From the NCBI GenBank assembly GCA_027623555.1, contig JAQBSZ010000006.1, positions 1-64,000 of the forward strand: a stretch of 64,000 bases of DNA. Reading direction: 5' to 3'. A model generated the notes under the pieces. The model saw only the letters and a program-made list of their open reading frames with translations, was not told the origin of the DNA and ran no database searches. This DNA is from Pseudomonadota bacterium (GTDB taxonomy: Bacteria; Pseudomonadota; Gammaproteobacteria; Pseudomonadales; Pseudohongiellaceae). The position numbers and the translations under genes are program-made. This document shows positions 41,192-52,211 of this stretch, in pieces; within the stretch, counting starts at the first letter, position 1, and each line of letters starts with the position of its first letter.

Positions 41192-41199
41192 AAAACTGG

Positions 41200-44100
41200 C
41201 TACTGGACTGTAATATCACCCGGCACTGGCGCCGCATTGGGCGAGCCGAAGGCTTGCTTGAATACCGGTTGCAATCCTTCCCAGGGTCCCTGGAGGGTAT
41301 AGACGGCGCTCGTGAGGCTAGCCACCTGGTTACCAAAGATTCTATCGAATAAATAGGCGCCAACGGCGAGCGGTATATTGGCAGTGAGCAGACCCAACCA
41401 CGGGATGTTATCACTCACCGGAAGTGTCACGTACATCTCACCGAGAATTGTCTGTTGTGCCAGGTCGATCTCGCCCGTGATCTGATACAGACTGCTCGGC
41501 CCGGAAATCACCAGGCGATCCTCGATAGTAACCACACCGTTTTCAAGATTTACCTCGGCAGTAATCTCGTCATAGGCCAGACCACTTCGCAGTAAATCAT
41601 CGCTAAATCGCAAGCGTCGCATGATGGCATTGAAATTAATAATACTGATCAACCGCAATGCCCCACGCCCGCTAGAGCCTTGCAGGAACCGACCCTCTTC
41701 GATATCCAGGTCAATCTCGCCACTTAGTGCTGAGGCTGAAAAGAATGCAGGAGACCCTGGCCAGGAGATGTCGGTAAAAAATGTGGCATTGTCGCTCTCG
41801 AAACTCGCCTCGTAACCATTCGCGGTAAGCACATCTGCCATGTTGTCGGCATACAGAATGGCTCTAAATTCGCTGCGATGCTGTGCGCCGTCAAAATTCC
41901 AGGCAAACCGCGGTTGAAAACGAGCCACATACTCATCAACTTCTTCTCCATCGACGAAAGGTCCTTCCATGCCTACCCGCAACCCTCTGAAATCGAATAC
42001 CAGGTCACTGACTTCGGCGCCGGTATTAGTAGGATCGAGCGTAAATTCGAAACTGCCGTAAGGCAGTGACCCGATGGTAAATTCATCGGTGGCGAAGCGC
42101 ATGCGTGGCAGCGTTCTTGGATCGATATTGGCCAAGACATCGATGCGTTCTCGTTCTCGCGGCGAGCCGCGGGTAGCCACCAGATCCGGGTCATCGATCA
42201 CAGCTTCTTCGTCTTTATCACCAGGTAAGCGCAGGTAATCCAAATCGAGTTGCAGATAGTCATCGCGCTGAAAAGGAATCGTTACCAGACCCTGCAATGA
42301 GTCACTGGTCAAACTAGTGAGCCAGGCCTGTTCATTCTGTTCAGGCTCTATTCGCACGCCGACATCGGGTAGTTCCTGTCCATAGAAGGCAAAGGTTTCG
42401 ATCATCACATCGACAAAGGCCACACCATTGGAGAAGCCTTCCGCAGGGTTTGCTTCAGAACCGAGTCCTGCAAAGAAATCTGTCCACTGCCCCAACTCAA
42501 AACGGTTCAGCTTTCCCACTATAGCCAGGCCGTCGGTTTCAGAATCTGTAAGCGCGGCCAGGTTCGTCGACTCCGCGCCAATGAAAATGACGCCATCAGT
42601 CACCAAACCGTCCTGCAGGACCATATTGAAATTCAATTCTGAACCGAATTTTCCAGAAACAGTCTGCTCAGCACCGAAATCCAGCTCTACATGCAACGGG
42701 TAACTGGAAGACTGGTTCTTGGCGAAGGGAGCGGGCAGATTCAGGCTGGCTCCAATGAGAGTGGAATCAATTGCGAGTCTGTTGCTGGCGACTCCAGAGC
42801 CTGTCTGGTCTATGCTCAATTGAGCAACGAAATCAATCTCACCCTCGGTGAGCGCGAGCAAGCCTCTTACAAATTCACTCTGCAGAGGCCATTCTGCCAG
42901 CTTATCAGGCTCGGAAGCTCCATCGGCGTTGACAATAATGCTTTGCAGTTGACCATCAATGGATTGTGATGAGAGCGTCAGATCTACTGACCGATCGAAT
43001 AGCAGACCACTGAGCTTACTCTCTTCCAGGCCAGCCGTGGTGTCGAAAACTACCGGGCCTGATAGCTGCGCAATGCTAAGCGCATAATCAGGAATCGTAA
43101 TTGAATTGTCAGCAATATTGATGTCGAGTCTTACTGCAGTTTCTTCTTCAGGACTACTAAGAGGCATTCTGACCCCAATATCAGCAACGAATCCTCCCTC
43201 GGCTTCCCAATTGGCAAACGTATTCTTCAGTCGTTCGCCGACCGGAGCCTGTTGCAAGTAATTCAATCCCTGCGAAGTTTGTCCGGCCGCACTACCCTGC
43301 ACGACGAGCCAGTTCTCCCCGAGTTCGTTGCGACGTATCTCTCCCTGCACTGAACTCAGATCGACACCGAGACTTCTGCCACTGATAACTTCGACATCGA
43401 TTTTATTGTCATCGGTAACGACCAGGGCTGACAACGCTTCCAGGTCTGGCCATTCGTTACTGAAGTTAAGCCGGCCGTCATTCATCAGGTAGAAACTTTG
43501 AAAGGTCTTGGTAGCCGGGTCCGAACCAGCCACGGTGGAGCCGCGAAAGATAACCCCACTGTCATAAACATCTCCGTCGATAATTGCCGAGTCCAGCCAC
43601 TGCATACTCGCTCGGAGACTCTCGGCAATATTTGAACCGTCTGGCAGGTAGAGTGAGACCTGCTCTGCATCGACTCGATGAGCACCGACCAGCAACTCCA
43701 TGCTGCCTTCTCTCTCGCCGTTGGGTAAGCTATGCATAGTGGAAGTAAATTGTGCCCGGCCATCCACGGCAGCGGATTCGGCGACGATCACCCCGCTGAC
43801 CAGCTTTACTTCTTGTCCGTTTGATAGGTCGGCACGAAAACCCAGGCTGCCATTTACGAACGAGTAACCCCAGACTTCGGTAAATAGATTGGGAATATTA
43901 ATGCTGAATTCATCAGATTCCACTTCGGCCAAGCCAAGAAGTTGGCGGCTGGCATTGTCATAATCCACCTGCAAATAGCCATTTATTCCCCACATATTCG
44001 GAGAACCACGTACCGATCCCAATTCAGTACCGGACAGGTTTGTCTTTAACAGCAAGTGCTGATCCATCGCCTCCGCAAACGGCACATAGAGGCTGAAATT

Positions 44101-45261
44101 TTCCAACGCGCCGCCCGGCGAATACTGGACTAGTTGTTGTTGAGCCTCGGCACCCAGGTAGCCACCACTGGCCACAAACTCTGAAACCAGGGCCAGATCA
44201 ATATTGTCGGCCCTGGCCGACAGACTGACATTGGGTAACAGGTAGGCATAGATATTGAAAGGTCGCCAGAAATGATCTTCCCAGGTAACCGACATGTCAG
44301 CCATGGCGAGTTCCCATGCGCCCGAAGCAAGATCGTGGGTCAAGCTGACTAGCCCATTGACGTTTTGCAACGAAATAGCGGAGGATAGTTCGGCTAAAAA
44401 TGTGACACTGTCCACCTTTGCTTCGGTAACCACACGACTGACCTGACCGTCCTCTAACGTCAACCACAGGACGCCTCCGCCAATGAGTTTACCTACTGAA
44501 ATTCCAGCTATCTCCGATCCCTGTAACAATCCCGTGTAATTAGCCGTTGGTAATTCAATATGAATCTGTCCATCGAGCGCTTCGATCCGATCGCCTTCGA
44601 GTTCAATGGAAATGGCTATCTGGCGACTGTTGCGCTGCAGATTTCCATTTATATGCACGAAATGAGTCCGACCCTGATTCTGAATCGTTGCCAAACCGTT
44701 CACTATACTGAAGCGCTCAGCCTCACGAGTGAGCAGGCTGATTCTGACGTTGCGCAGGCTAAGACTGGAGACCCGCAGGATCGAATCGAAAAAGTCGTTT
44801 AATCCCCCAGTGCCGCCACCGCTTATGTCGAAGCCACTGAGTTGCCAACCGCCCTGTTGGGTTTGCACAATATCGAGCCCCAGGTTCTCGACAACGAAAT
44901 CTGCTAACACCCATTGACGCTGCAACAGGCTGCTGACGATATCAATCTCGAGTGAGGCACTTTCAAACTCTACGGCATTTGCTTCCGCATCAAGGCTATC
45001 CAGACCATCCTGCCCAACCAGAAGACTCAAACCGTTTATGCGAATCTGCGGATTCAATCCTGCAAAATTGCCCGTCAGCGAATCGATTGTTACCGGGATT
45101 CCCGAGAGCTCATAAATCTGCTGCTCAAAGAACTCGACATAACTGGACACAGCAGGCATGAACTGACGTCCTGCGCTGACGTAAGCAGCGAGCAGCACTA
45201 GCGCTACCACGACCAACAGTAGCACTTGCTGATAAACTCGCTTGAGGATGCTGATAAACAT
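41200..45261 (-). CDS. yhdP: YhdP family AsmA-like envelope protein
   Basis: Very large envelope protein (1353 aa) of the AsmA/TamB-like group. In E. coli YhdP bridges the periplasm and helps carry phospholipid to the outer membrane. An N-terminal helix (about residues 11-28) anchors it; a long repeated-beta region (DUF3971-like) follows, and the C-terminal AsmA-like domain includes GALRLISIINFNAIMRRLRFSDD and PWLGLLTANIPLAVGAYLFDRIFG. Last gene of the conserved mre-maf-rng-yhdP block, 126 bp after rng. Convergent with the GspF-like gene, 8 bp between stops. The nit gene that normally follows yhdP is 11 kb away. Confidence 0.93.
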   Translation of the reverse strand: MFISILKRVYQQVLLLVVVALVLLAAYVSAGRQFMPAVSSYVEFFEQQIYELSGIPVTIDSLTGNFAGLNPQIRINGLSLLVGQDGLDSLDAEANAVEFESASLEIDIVSSLLQRQWVLADFVVENLGLDIVQTQQGGWQLSGFDISGGGTGGLNDFFDSILRVSSLSLRNVRISLLTREAERFSIVNGLATIQNQGRTHFVHINGNLQRNSRQIAISIELEGDRIEALDGQIHIELPTANYTGLLQGSEIAGISVGKLIGGGVLWLTLEDGQVSRVVTEAKVDSVTFLAELSSAISLQNVNGLVSLTHDLASGAWELAMADMSVTWEDHFWRPFNIYAYLLPNVSLSARADNIDLALVSEFVASGGYLGAEAQQQLVQYSPGGALENFSLYVPFAEAMDQHLLLKTNLSGTELGSVRGSPNMWGINGYLQVDYDNASRQLLGLAEVESDEFSINIPNLFTEVWGYSFVNGSLGFRADLSNGQEVKLVSGVIVAESAAVDGRAQFTSTMHSLPNGEREGSMELLVGAHRVDAEQVSLYLPDGSNIAESLRASMQWLDSAIIDGDVYDSGVIFRGSTVAGSDPATKTFQSFYLMNDGRLNFSNEWPDLEALSALVVTDDNKIDVEVISGRSLGVDLSSVQGEIRRNELGENWLVVQGSAAGQTSQGLNYLQQAPVGERLKNTFANWEAEGGFVADIGVRMPLSSPEEETAVRLDINIADNSITIPDYALSIAQLSGPVVFDTTAGLEESKLSGLLFDRSVDLTLSSQSIDGQLQSIIVNADGASEPDKLAEWPLQSEFVRGLLALTEGEIDFVAQLSIDQTGSGVASNRLAIDSTLIGASLNLPAPFAKNQSSSYPLHVELDFGAEQTVSGKFGSELNFNMVLQDGLVTDGVIFIGAESTNLAALTDSETDGLAIVGKLNRFELGQWTDFFAGLGSEANPAEGFSNGVAFVDVMIETFAFYGQELPDVGVRIEPEQNEQAWLTSLTSDSLQGLVTIPFQRDDYLQLDLDYLRLPGDKDEEAVIDDPDLVATRGSPRERERIDVLANIDPRTLPRMRFATDEFTIGSLPYGSFEFTLDPTNTGAEVSDLVFDFRGLRVGMEGPFVDGEEVDEYVARFQPRFAWNFDGAQHRSEFRAILYADNMADVLTANGYEASFESDNATFFTDISWPGSPAFFSASALSGEIDLDIEEGRFLQGSSGRGALRLISIINFNAIMRRLRFSDDLLRSGLAYDEITAEVNLENGVVTIEDRLVISGPSSLYQITGEIDLAQQTILGEMYVTLPVSDNIPWLGLLTANIPLAVGAYLFDRIFGNQVASLTSAVYTLQGPWEGLQPVFKQAFGSPNAAPVPGDITVQ

Positions 45262-45387
45262 ACTTAGATATCTTACCTGCTCTTACACCGGTGAAAAATT
45301 GGAATTCCGCTGTAAAAGGATAGGCCGTAAGCCGAGAGTATTGGTATAGCGCAGGCTTCCTGAACCGCAACTGAAAGCGAAATTCGT

Positions 45388-46866
45388 CTAATACAGAACT
45401 ACGTCAAACTGCTCTTGAGTATACATAGGTTCCACCTCGAATTTGACCGTCTTGCCGATTAATTCTTCCAGCTCGGCGAGGGTGTCAGATTCCTCATCCA
45501 GCAGCCGGTCCACTACCAGCTGCGAAGCCATCACCAGCAACACGTCGTTTTCGTAGGCGCGGGCGACCTGCAAGATGTCCCGGAAAATTTCGTAACATAC
45601 GGTTTCCGCAGATTTCAGCGTGCCTCGACCTGCGCAGACCGGACAGTGACTGTTCAATATCTGGCCCAGGCTCTCGCGGGTACGCTTACGGGTCATTTCA
45701 ATAAGGCCCAGCTGGGAGATTCCGGTGATCGTAATTCGCGCATGATCTTTTTCCAGCGCCTTGCTGAACGTCCGCTGCACCTGGCGCTGGTGTTCCTCAT
45801 CCTGCATGTCGATAAAGTCGACAATAATAATTCCGCCGAGGTTGCGGATCCGCAATTGCCGGGCGATCGCCGTTGCCGCCTCGAGATTAGTCTTCAGAAT
45901 AGTTTCACCGTGGTTGCGACTGCCGAGATAACCCCCGGTGTTTACATCGATGGTGGTCATCGCTTCGGTCTGGTCGATGATCAGATCACCGCCTGATTTA
46001 AGTTTGACCTGACGACCCAGCGCCTTGTTGATTTCATCTTCCAGCCCATACAGATCGAAGATGGGGCGCTCGCCCTCGTAGTGCGCAACAGTTGCCTTCA
46101 ACTCGGGAATGAAATCCTGGAGAAACTGGTCGATCTCTGCGAATGAATGCAGGTTATCTACTCGAATCTTTTCAATGTCCGGTGTAAGCAGATCGCGCAC
46201 GGTGCGGATGTAGAGAGGGACTTCCCGGTATACATGCTTTACCCCGTCTCCCCTGGCAATCCGTGCATCGACCTTGCTCCATAATCGTTTGAGGAAGCGG
46301 ATATCCTCCAGGAATTCCTCCATGCCAGAGCCTTCTGCCGCGGTACGGATAATAAAGCCACCCTGATCAATCAGCCCTTCCTGATGGAGACAAGCTTGCA
46401 ACTGTGCCAACAGGCGCTCGCGCTCCTCTCCGTCCTCGAGTCGCTGAGAAATTCCCAGGTGCTTGCTACGTGGCAGATACACCAGGTTCCGAGACGGCAG
46501 GGTCAGGTGCGTGGTCAGCCGAGCCCCCTTGGTACTGATCGCATCTTTTGCCACCTGCACCACCAGGGACTGTCCTTCCCGTAACAATTCCTGAATAGGT
46601 TTATGTTCATCGTCCCTAACTTCGAATCCTTCGGCATCGATGAAAGACAGGTCTGAAGCATGGATAAATGCTGCCTTATCCATTCCTATATCGACGAAGG
46701 CCGCCTCCATGCCTGGCATGACTCTCACCACCTTACCCTGAAAGACATCGCCCACATGACCACCTTTGTTGTGGCGCTCAATAAAGATTTCCTGGAGCAA
46801 TCCGTTTTCAATCAACGCAACTCGAGTCTCCATCAGCGTGACATTGATTAATATTTCTTCGCTCAA
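45388..46866 (-). CDS. rng: ribonuclease G
   Basis: RNase E/G-family endoribonuclease (492 aa), which trims the 5' end of 16S rRNA and some mRNAs. The S1 domain is at the N-terminus (GDVFQGKVVRVMPGMEAAFVDIGMDKAAFIH). The catalytic region has TTIDVNTGGYLG and GGIIIVDFIDMQ, with the Mg-binding aspartates, and the zinc-link CPVCAGRGTLKS. The length and lack of a long C-terminal scaffold separate it from RNase E. Its start overlaps the maf stop by 4 bp. Confidence 0.96.
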   Translation of the reverse strand: MSEEILINVTLMETRVALIENGLLQEIFIERHNKGGHVGDVFQGKVVRVMPGMEAAFVDIGMDKAAFIHASDLSFIDAEGFEVRDDEHKPIQELLREGQSLVVQVAKDAISTKGARLTTHLTLPSRNLVYLPRSKHLGISQRLEDGEERERLLAQLQACLHQEGLIDQGGFIIRTAAEGSGMEEFLEDIRFLKRLWSKVDARIARGDGVKHVYREVPLYIRTVRDLLTPDIEKIRVDNLHSFAEIDQFLQDFIPELKATVAHYEGERPIFDLYGLEDEINKALGRQVKLKSGGDLIIDQTEAMTTIDVNTGGYLGSRNHGETILKTNLEAATAIARQLRIRNLGGIIIVDFIDMQDEEHQRQVQRTFSKALEKDHARITITGISQLGLIEMTRKRTRESLGQILNSHCPVCAGRGTLKSAETVCYEIFRDILQVARAYENDVLLVMASQLVVDRLLDEESDTLAELEELIGKTVKFEVEPMYTQEQFDVVLY

Positions 46867-47471
46867 GCGTCAGTCTCCGTTGCAATCTGCCAACAAGGTA
46901 TGCCGAACTCTGATAATAACTGTGCGGTCTCGAACAGTGGCAAGCCCATGACTCCACTGTAACTGCCGTCGATTGTTTTAACAAACGCGGCGCCGAATCC
47001 CTGGATCGCATAAGCACCGGCCTTGCCAGCAGGTTCTCCCGTCTGCCAATACTGGTCTGCCTCCTCTGCCTGAATTTCCCTGAACTGCACGCGCGTCATC
47101 GAACAAGCTGACGATTCTCGATGTTTGTTCAGGACGGTAATTGCAGAGAGTACTTGATGCACCTTATCCGAGAGCTTCAACAACATGGACACGGCATCAC
47201 CCCTATCCAAAGGCTTGCCCAACACTTCGCCTGCACAGACAACGACGGTATCGGAAGCCAGAATCACCGTTTCGTCGGCGGCGTCCAGTTGCAGAAGAGC
47301 AGCCCGGGCTTTCTCCATTGCCATGCGGCAGACGAAATCAACAGGCGCTTCTCCTGCTATTCTCGTCTCATCGATGTTCTGCGCTGACACCTGGTGAGCA
47401 ACACCGAGTTGAGTGAGGAGTTGTTGGCGACGGGGCGACGCGGAAGCGAGGATTAGCTGAGTAGAGGACAT
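46863..47471 (-). CDS. maf: Maf nucleotide pyrophosphatase (YhdE type)
   Basis: House-cleaning nucleoside triphosphate pyrophosphatase of 202 aa. Signatures: LILASASPRRQQLL at the N-terminus, VILASDTVVVCAGEVLGKP with the catalytic Asp, and YAIQGFGAAFVKTIDGSYSGVMGLPL. The last two segments fit the dTTP/UTP-specific YhdE group. Its location between mreD and rng is the conserved gammaproteobacterial place for yhdE. It starts 21 bp after the mreD stop and overlaps rng by 4 bp. Confidence 0.95.
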   Translation of the reverse strand: MSSTQLILASASPRRQQLLTQLGVAHQVSAQNIDETRIAGEAPVDFVCRMAMEKARAALLQLDAADETVILASDTVVVCAGEVLGKPLDRGDAVSMLLKLSDKVHQVLSAITVLNKHRESSACSMTRVQFREIQAEEADQYWQTGEPAGKAGAYAIQGFGAAFVKTIDGSYSGVMGLPLFETAQLLSEFGIPCWQIATETDA

Positions 47472-47492
47472 GACCTGCGTTACTGCTATTGC

Positions 47493-47984
47493 TTAATGAA
47501 CATCGAAGCTGCGGCGTATCTGTCTCAATAATTGAAACAACGAGGGCCAGATGATCGCGCTGGTAACCGCTGCCATGAGAAACATCAGGTTGGAAGTGAC
47601 AGACTGCCCGCTAATTATCTGCAACCAATGACTCAGCATCAGGTTAAGCCCTACCATGGCCAGTACCAGGCCGGCCTGTTGTAATGAGGAGAACATCCTC
47701 AACCGCAGGTGCAGACTGAGGGTGACATAGGCGATGATGACCAGTGCCATTGCATTGAGCCCCAGTATCGATCCCTCGAGAATGTCCAGAATTACACCGG
47801 CACACCAGGCAGACCCGATGCCAACGCGATAGGGAAGCGCCATCGCCCAGTAAATAAGCACCATGGGCACCCATTCAGGTCGGTAGTTCATGGCCCATTG
47901 GGGAAAAGGCACAATCGCTAATAAATAGGCAATAAAGAAACTGAGGAAGACAACCCAGGTGGCATGTGCTCTGCGTTGCATCAA
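47493..47984 (-). CDS. mreD: rod shape-determining protein MreD
   Basis: Integral membrane protein (163 aa) with five to six helices and few conserved residues, as usual for MreD. It belongs to the elongasome with MreB and MreC, directing lateral wall synthesis. The family-like opening is WVVFLSFFIAYLLAIVPFP, followed by RPEWVPMVLIYWAMALPYRVG. Its ATG overlaps the mreC stop (ATGA), showing coupling. Position alone would support the call. Confidence 0.94.
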   Translation of the reverse strand: MMQRRAHATWVVFLSFFIAYLLAIVPFPQWAMNYRPEWVPMVLIYWAMALPYRVGIGSAWCAGVILDILEGSILGLNAMALVIIAYVTLSLHLRLRMFSSLQQAGLVLAMVGLNLMLSHWLQIISGQSVTSNLMFLMAAVTSAIIWPSLFQLLRQIRRSFDVH

Positions 47985-48862
47985 CGTCCCTGCTGATGCG
48001 GCACAATCGATTCGACTTGTGGCATCTGCTCATCACTACTGGCAGGGAAATCTTCTCCTTCGGACTCCCTATCCGCTGCTGCACTCTCTGCCGTTTCATC
48101 GTCTGCAAAAACCAGCATCACGTGCCGGGTACTGGCCATCTGGGCAAGTGGGCGCGCTCTTACGGTTAAAAAATCCTGGCCTGGATCGGCATAGACGCTG
48201 ATAATTTCTGCAACCGGGTAGTTCTTCGGGTACACCTGGCCCATACCGGAACTCACCAGTAAATCTCCAGCCAGCATGTCCTGAGTCTGGGTGACGAATT
48301 CCAGCTCGAGTTCGGTAGCTGAAGTGCGACTGCCCCTGGCCAGGGCCCGTTCACCGTTTCGATTCACCTCAACTGGCGTGACATGATGCGAATCGGTAAT
48401 CAGTAACACCCAACTGGTGAACGGCAATACTTCATCCACCTGACCCATGAGCCCATTGGCATCCAGTAGAGGTTGACCGATGAAGACAGCATCACTGGCT
48501 CCCTTGTTGATCAATACCCGTTTGGAAAAGGGATCAGGTGAGACATTGATAATCTCGGCGGGCAGCACCGCGCCCTGGATAACCCGGGTCGCCTCATTGA
48601 GTGCACGCAGACGGCTATTCTCACTAGCCAGGCTTTCCAGCAACTGTAATTCCCGCTGCGCCACCAGTAATTCTGCCCGCAGGCTCTCATTATCTTGCAG
48701 CAGATCGGTACGCGAGACGAAGACATCGTCAATCCAGAAAGACACGCGGGTAGGAATGTCGGCGACCCAGTAGACTGGAGTCGTCACATAACCGAGACCA
48801 AACCGCACTTTATCGAGATAGCCGAAACGGCTATCAGCGAACATGATGCAGACTGACAACAA
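47981..48862 (-). CDS. mreC: rod shape-determining protein MreC
   Basis: Membrane-anchored periplasmic protein of the elongasome (293 aa from the TTG at 48862). It has a helix (LSVCIMFADSRF), a coiled coil (LLQDNESLRAELLVAQRELQLLESLASENSRLRALN) and two beta domains (INVSPDPFSKRVLINKG, GLMGQVDEVLPFTSWVLLITD). The TTG start would cut off half of the anchor helix. In-frame sequence continues upstream as IDKTLFIKGVALEYRALAFL, which matches usual MreC N-termini, to an ATT at 48922-48920 preceded by GAGG. A non-standard ATT start is therefore likely. Confidence 0.93.
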   Translation of the reverse strand: MLSVCIMFADSRFGYLDKVRFGLGYVTTPVYWVADIPTRVSFWIDDVFVSRTDLLQDNESLRAELLVAQRELQLLESLASENSRLRALNEATRVIQGAVLPAEIINVSPDPFSKRVLINKGASDAVFIGQPLLDANGLMGQVDEVLPFTSWVLLITDSHHVTPVEVNRNGERALARGSRTSATELELEFVTQTQDMLAGDLLVSSGMGQVYPKNYPVAEIISVYADPGQDFLTVRARPLAQMASTRHVMLVFADDETAESAAADRESEGEDFPASSDEQMPQVESIVPHQQGR

Positions 48863-49039
48863 CAGGAAGGCGAGTGCCCGGTATTCCAGTGCAACGCCTT
48901 TTATAAACAGGGTCTTGTCAATGGCTGGACTACCTCAGCTTTGCAGGCAGAAATTATAGAATCTGCCCTCATGTGACGTAAATGCCGGCCTACCTAAATC
49001 ACAAAGGCAGAAAGCCGCGCAATTCCTGATCTAGCGGGA

Positions 49040-50421
<1,382 letters not shown>

Positions 50422-50709
50422 ATGGCTTTAGACAAGTCTGAAGTAGAAAAAATCGCGCATCTTGCACGCCTGCACATCAGTGCGGCGGAAGCTGATGAAG
50501 TGACAAGTCGAATCACCGACATATTGGCTCTGATCGACCAGATGCAGTCGGTAGATACCGATGCCGTCGAGCCCCTCGCGCATCCACTGGAAGTGGTGCA
50601 GCGCCTGAGAGCGGATGAAGTCACCGAAGAGAATCGCCGCGACGAATTACAGACCCTGGCACCCGAGGCTCAGGATGGTTTGTACCTGGTACCGCAGGTA
50701 CTCGAATAA
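50422..50709 (+). CDS. gatC: Asp/Glu-tRNA amidotransferase subunit C
   Basis: Small subunit (95 aa) of GatCAB, which amidates Glu-tRNA(Gln) and/or Asp-tRNA(Asn). Typical features: [13 protein letters not shown] at the N-terminus and [10 protein letters not shown]...LRADEVTEE in the middle. It wraps around GatA and stabilises it. First gene of gatC-gatA-gatB; a gap of 42 bp precedes gatA. Confidence 0.97.
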   Translation: MALDKSEVEKIAHLARLHISAAEADEVTSRITDILALIDQMQSVDTDAVEPLAHPLEVVQRLRADEVTEENRRDELQTLAPEAQDGLYLVPQVLE

Positions 50710-50751
50710 TCTTCCAGCTTTCACGTACTACTCATTATTTTTTGAATTCAA

Positions 50752-52209
50752 ATGATTGAAAAAACTGCTGCCGAACTCTCCAGCGCACTTGCCAAGGGCG
50801 ATATCTCCAGCGTTGAACTGACCCGGGCCTACCTTGAGCGTATTGCCAGGTACAACTACCAGCTAAATGCCTTCATCACGGTGTGTGAAGAGTCTGCTCT
50901 CAAACAGGCACAGACGGCAGACGAAAAACGCGCCGCTGGTGACCGCTCGCCTCTGCTGGGAGTTCCCCTTGCCCATAAAGATATCTTCTGCACGCAGGGA
51001 GTTACTACTACCTGTGGTTCACGCATGTTGCACAACTTCGTTGCACCCTATAACGCAACCGTAGTTGAAAAGTTCAGTGCCGCCGGTGCCGTCATGCTGG
51101 GCAAGACCAACATGGACGAGTTCGCTATGGGCTCATCCAACGAGACCAGTTTCTTCGGACCAGTCAGAAATCCGTGGGATACCAAAAGAGTGCCAGGTGG
51201 CTCCTCTGGGGGTTCCGCCGCCGCCGTTGCCGCCGATCTCTGTGCGATGGCAACGGGTACCGATACGGGAGGTTCGATCCGACAGCCTGCTGCGTTCTGC
51301 GGCATAACCGGTTTCAAGCCCAGTTATGGTCGGGTATCGCGCTGGGGCATGATTGCCTTTGCATCCAGCCTCGATCAGGCCGGACCCCTGTCCAAGAGCG
51401 CCGAAGATGCAGCGCTCATGATGAATGTCATGGCCGGGCTGGATAACAAGGATTCCACCAGTATCGATTTACCGGTTGAGGACTATACGGCCACGCTGAA
51501 TGATTCTCTGCAAGGGTTAAAGATCGGCATACCCAGGCAGCATTTCGCCGCGGGTCTCGGCGCCGAGGTCGAACAGGCCATTCGCGATGCACTTAAGGAG
51601 TATGAAAAACTCGGGGCAACGCTCAAGGAAGTCGATCTTCCTAACAACCATTTGTCGGTAAGCGCCTATTATGTTGTGGCTCCGGCCGAGGCTTCGGCCA
51701 ACCTGTCACGCTATGATGGCGTGCGCTATGGTTATCGCTGCGAGAATCCTGTCGATCTCGAAGACATGTACAAGCGCACTCGCAGCGAGGGCTTCGGTGA
51801 CGAAGTTAAGCGCCGCATCATGGTAGGCACCTATGCACTGTCGGCTGGTTATTACGAAGCCTATTACAGAAAGGCCCAGAAGATCCGTCGCTTGATAAAG
51901 CAGGACTTCAACAATGCGTTCGATGAAGTCGATGTCATCATCGGGCCGACTTCCCCCCACACAGCATTTGAACTGGGAGCGAAGACCGATCCGGTAACGA
52001 TGTATCTGGAAGATATTTATACCATCGCTGTAAACCTGGCTGGTCTGCCGGGCATCTCAATTCCTGCAGGCCTGGCGCAAGGTTTACCGATCGGTATGCA
52101 CATGGTCGGGAAAGATTTCGGGGAAGCGCAGATCCTCAATATTGCCCATCAATTTCAACAACAGACTGACTGGCATCGTCGCAAACCAGCATTGGGGCAG
52201 GAGGGCTGA
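50752..52209 (+). CDS. gatA: Asp/Glu-tRNA amidotransferase subunit A
   Basis: Amidase-signature glutaminase subunit (485 aa) that releases ammonia from glutamine for GatB. The Ser-cisSer-Lys triad lies in [10 protein letters not shown] (Lys), [13 protein letters not shown] (cis-Ser) and [17 protein letters not shown] (nucleophile Ser). It also has the [16 protein letters not shown] segment. The stop is 2 bp from the gatB start, giving tight coupling. Confidence 0.98.
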   Translation: MIEKTAAELSSALAKGDISSVELTRAYLERIARYNYQLNAFITVCEESALKQAQTADEKRAAGDRSPLLGVPLAHKDIFCTQGVTTTCGSRMLHNFVAPYNATVVEKFSAAGAVMLGKTNMDEFAMGSSNETSFFGPVRNPWDTKRVPGGSSGGSAAAVAADLCAMATGTDTGGSIRQPAAFCGITGFKPSYGRVSRWGMIAFASSLDQAGPLSKSAEDAALMMNVMAGLDNKDSTSIDLPVEDYTATLNDSLQGLKIGIPRQHFAAGLGAEVEQAIRDALKEYEKLGATLKEVDLPNNHLSVSAYYVVAPAEASANLSRYDGVRYGYRCENPVDLEDMYKRTRSEGFGDEVKRRIMVGTYALSAGYYEAYYRKAQKIRRLIKQDFNNAFDEVDVIIGPTSPHTAFELGAKTDPVTMYLEDIYTIAVNLAGLPGISIPAGLAQGLPIGMHMVGKDFGEAQILNIAHQFQQQTDWHRRKPALGQEG

Positions 52210-52211
52210 AG

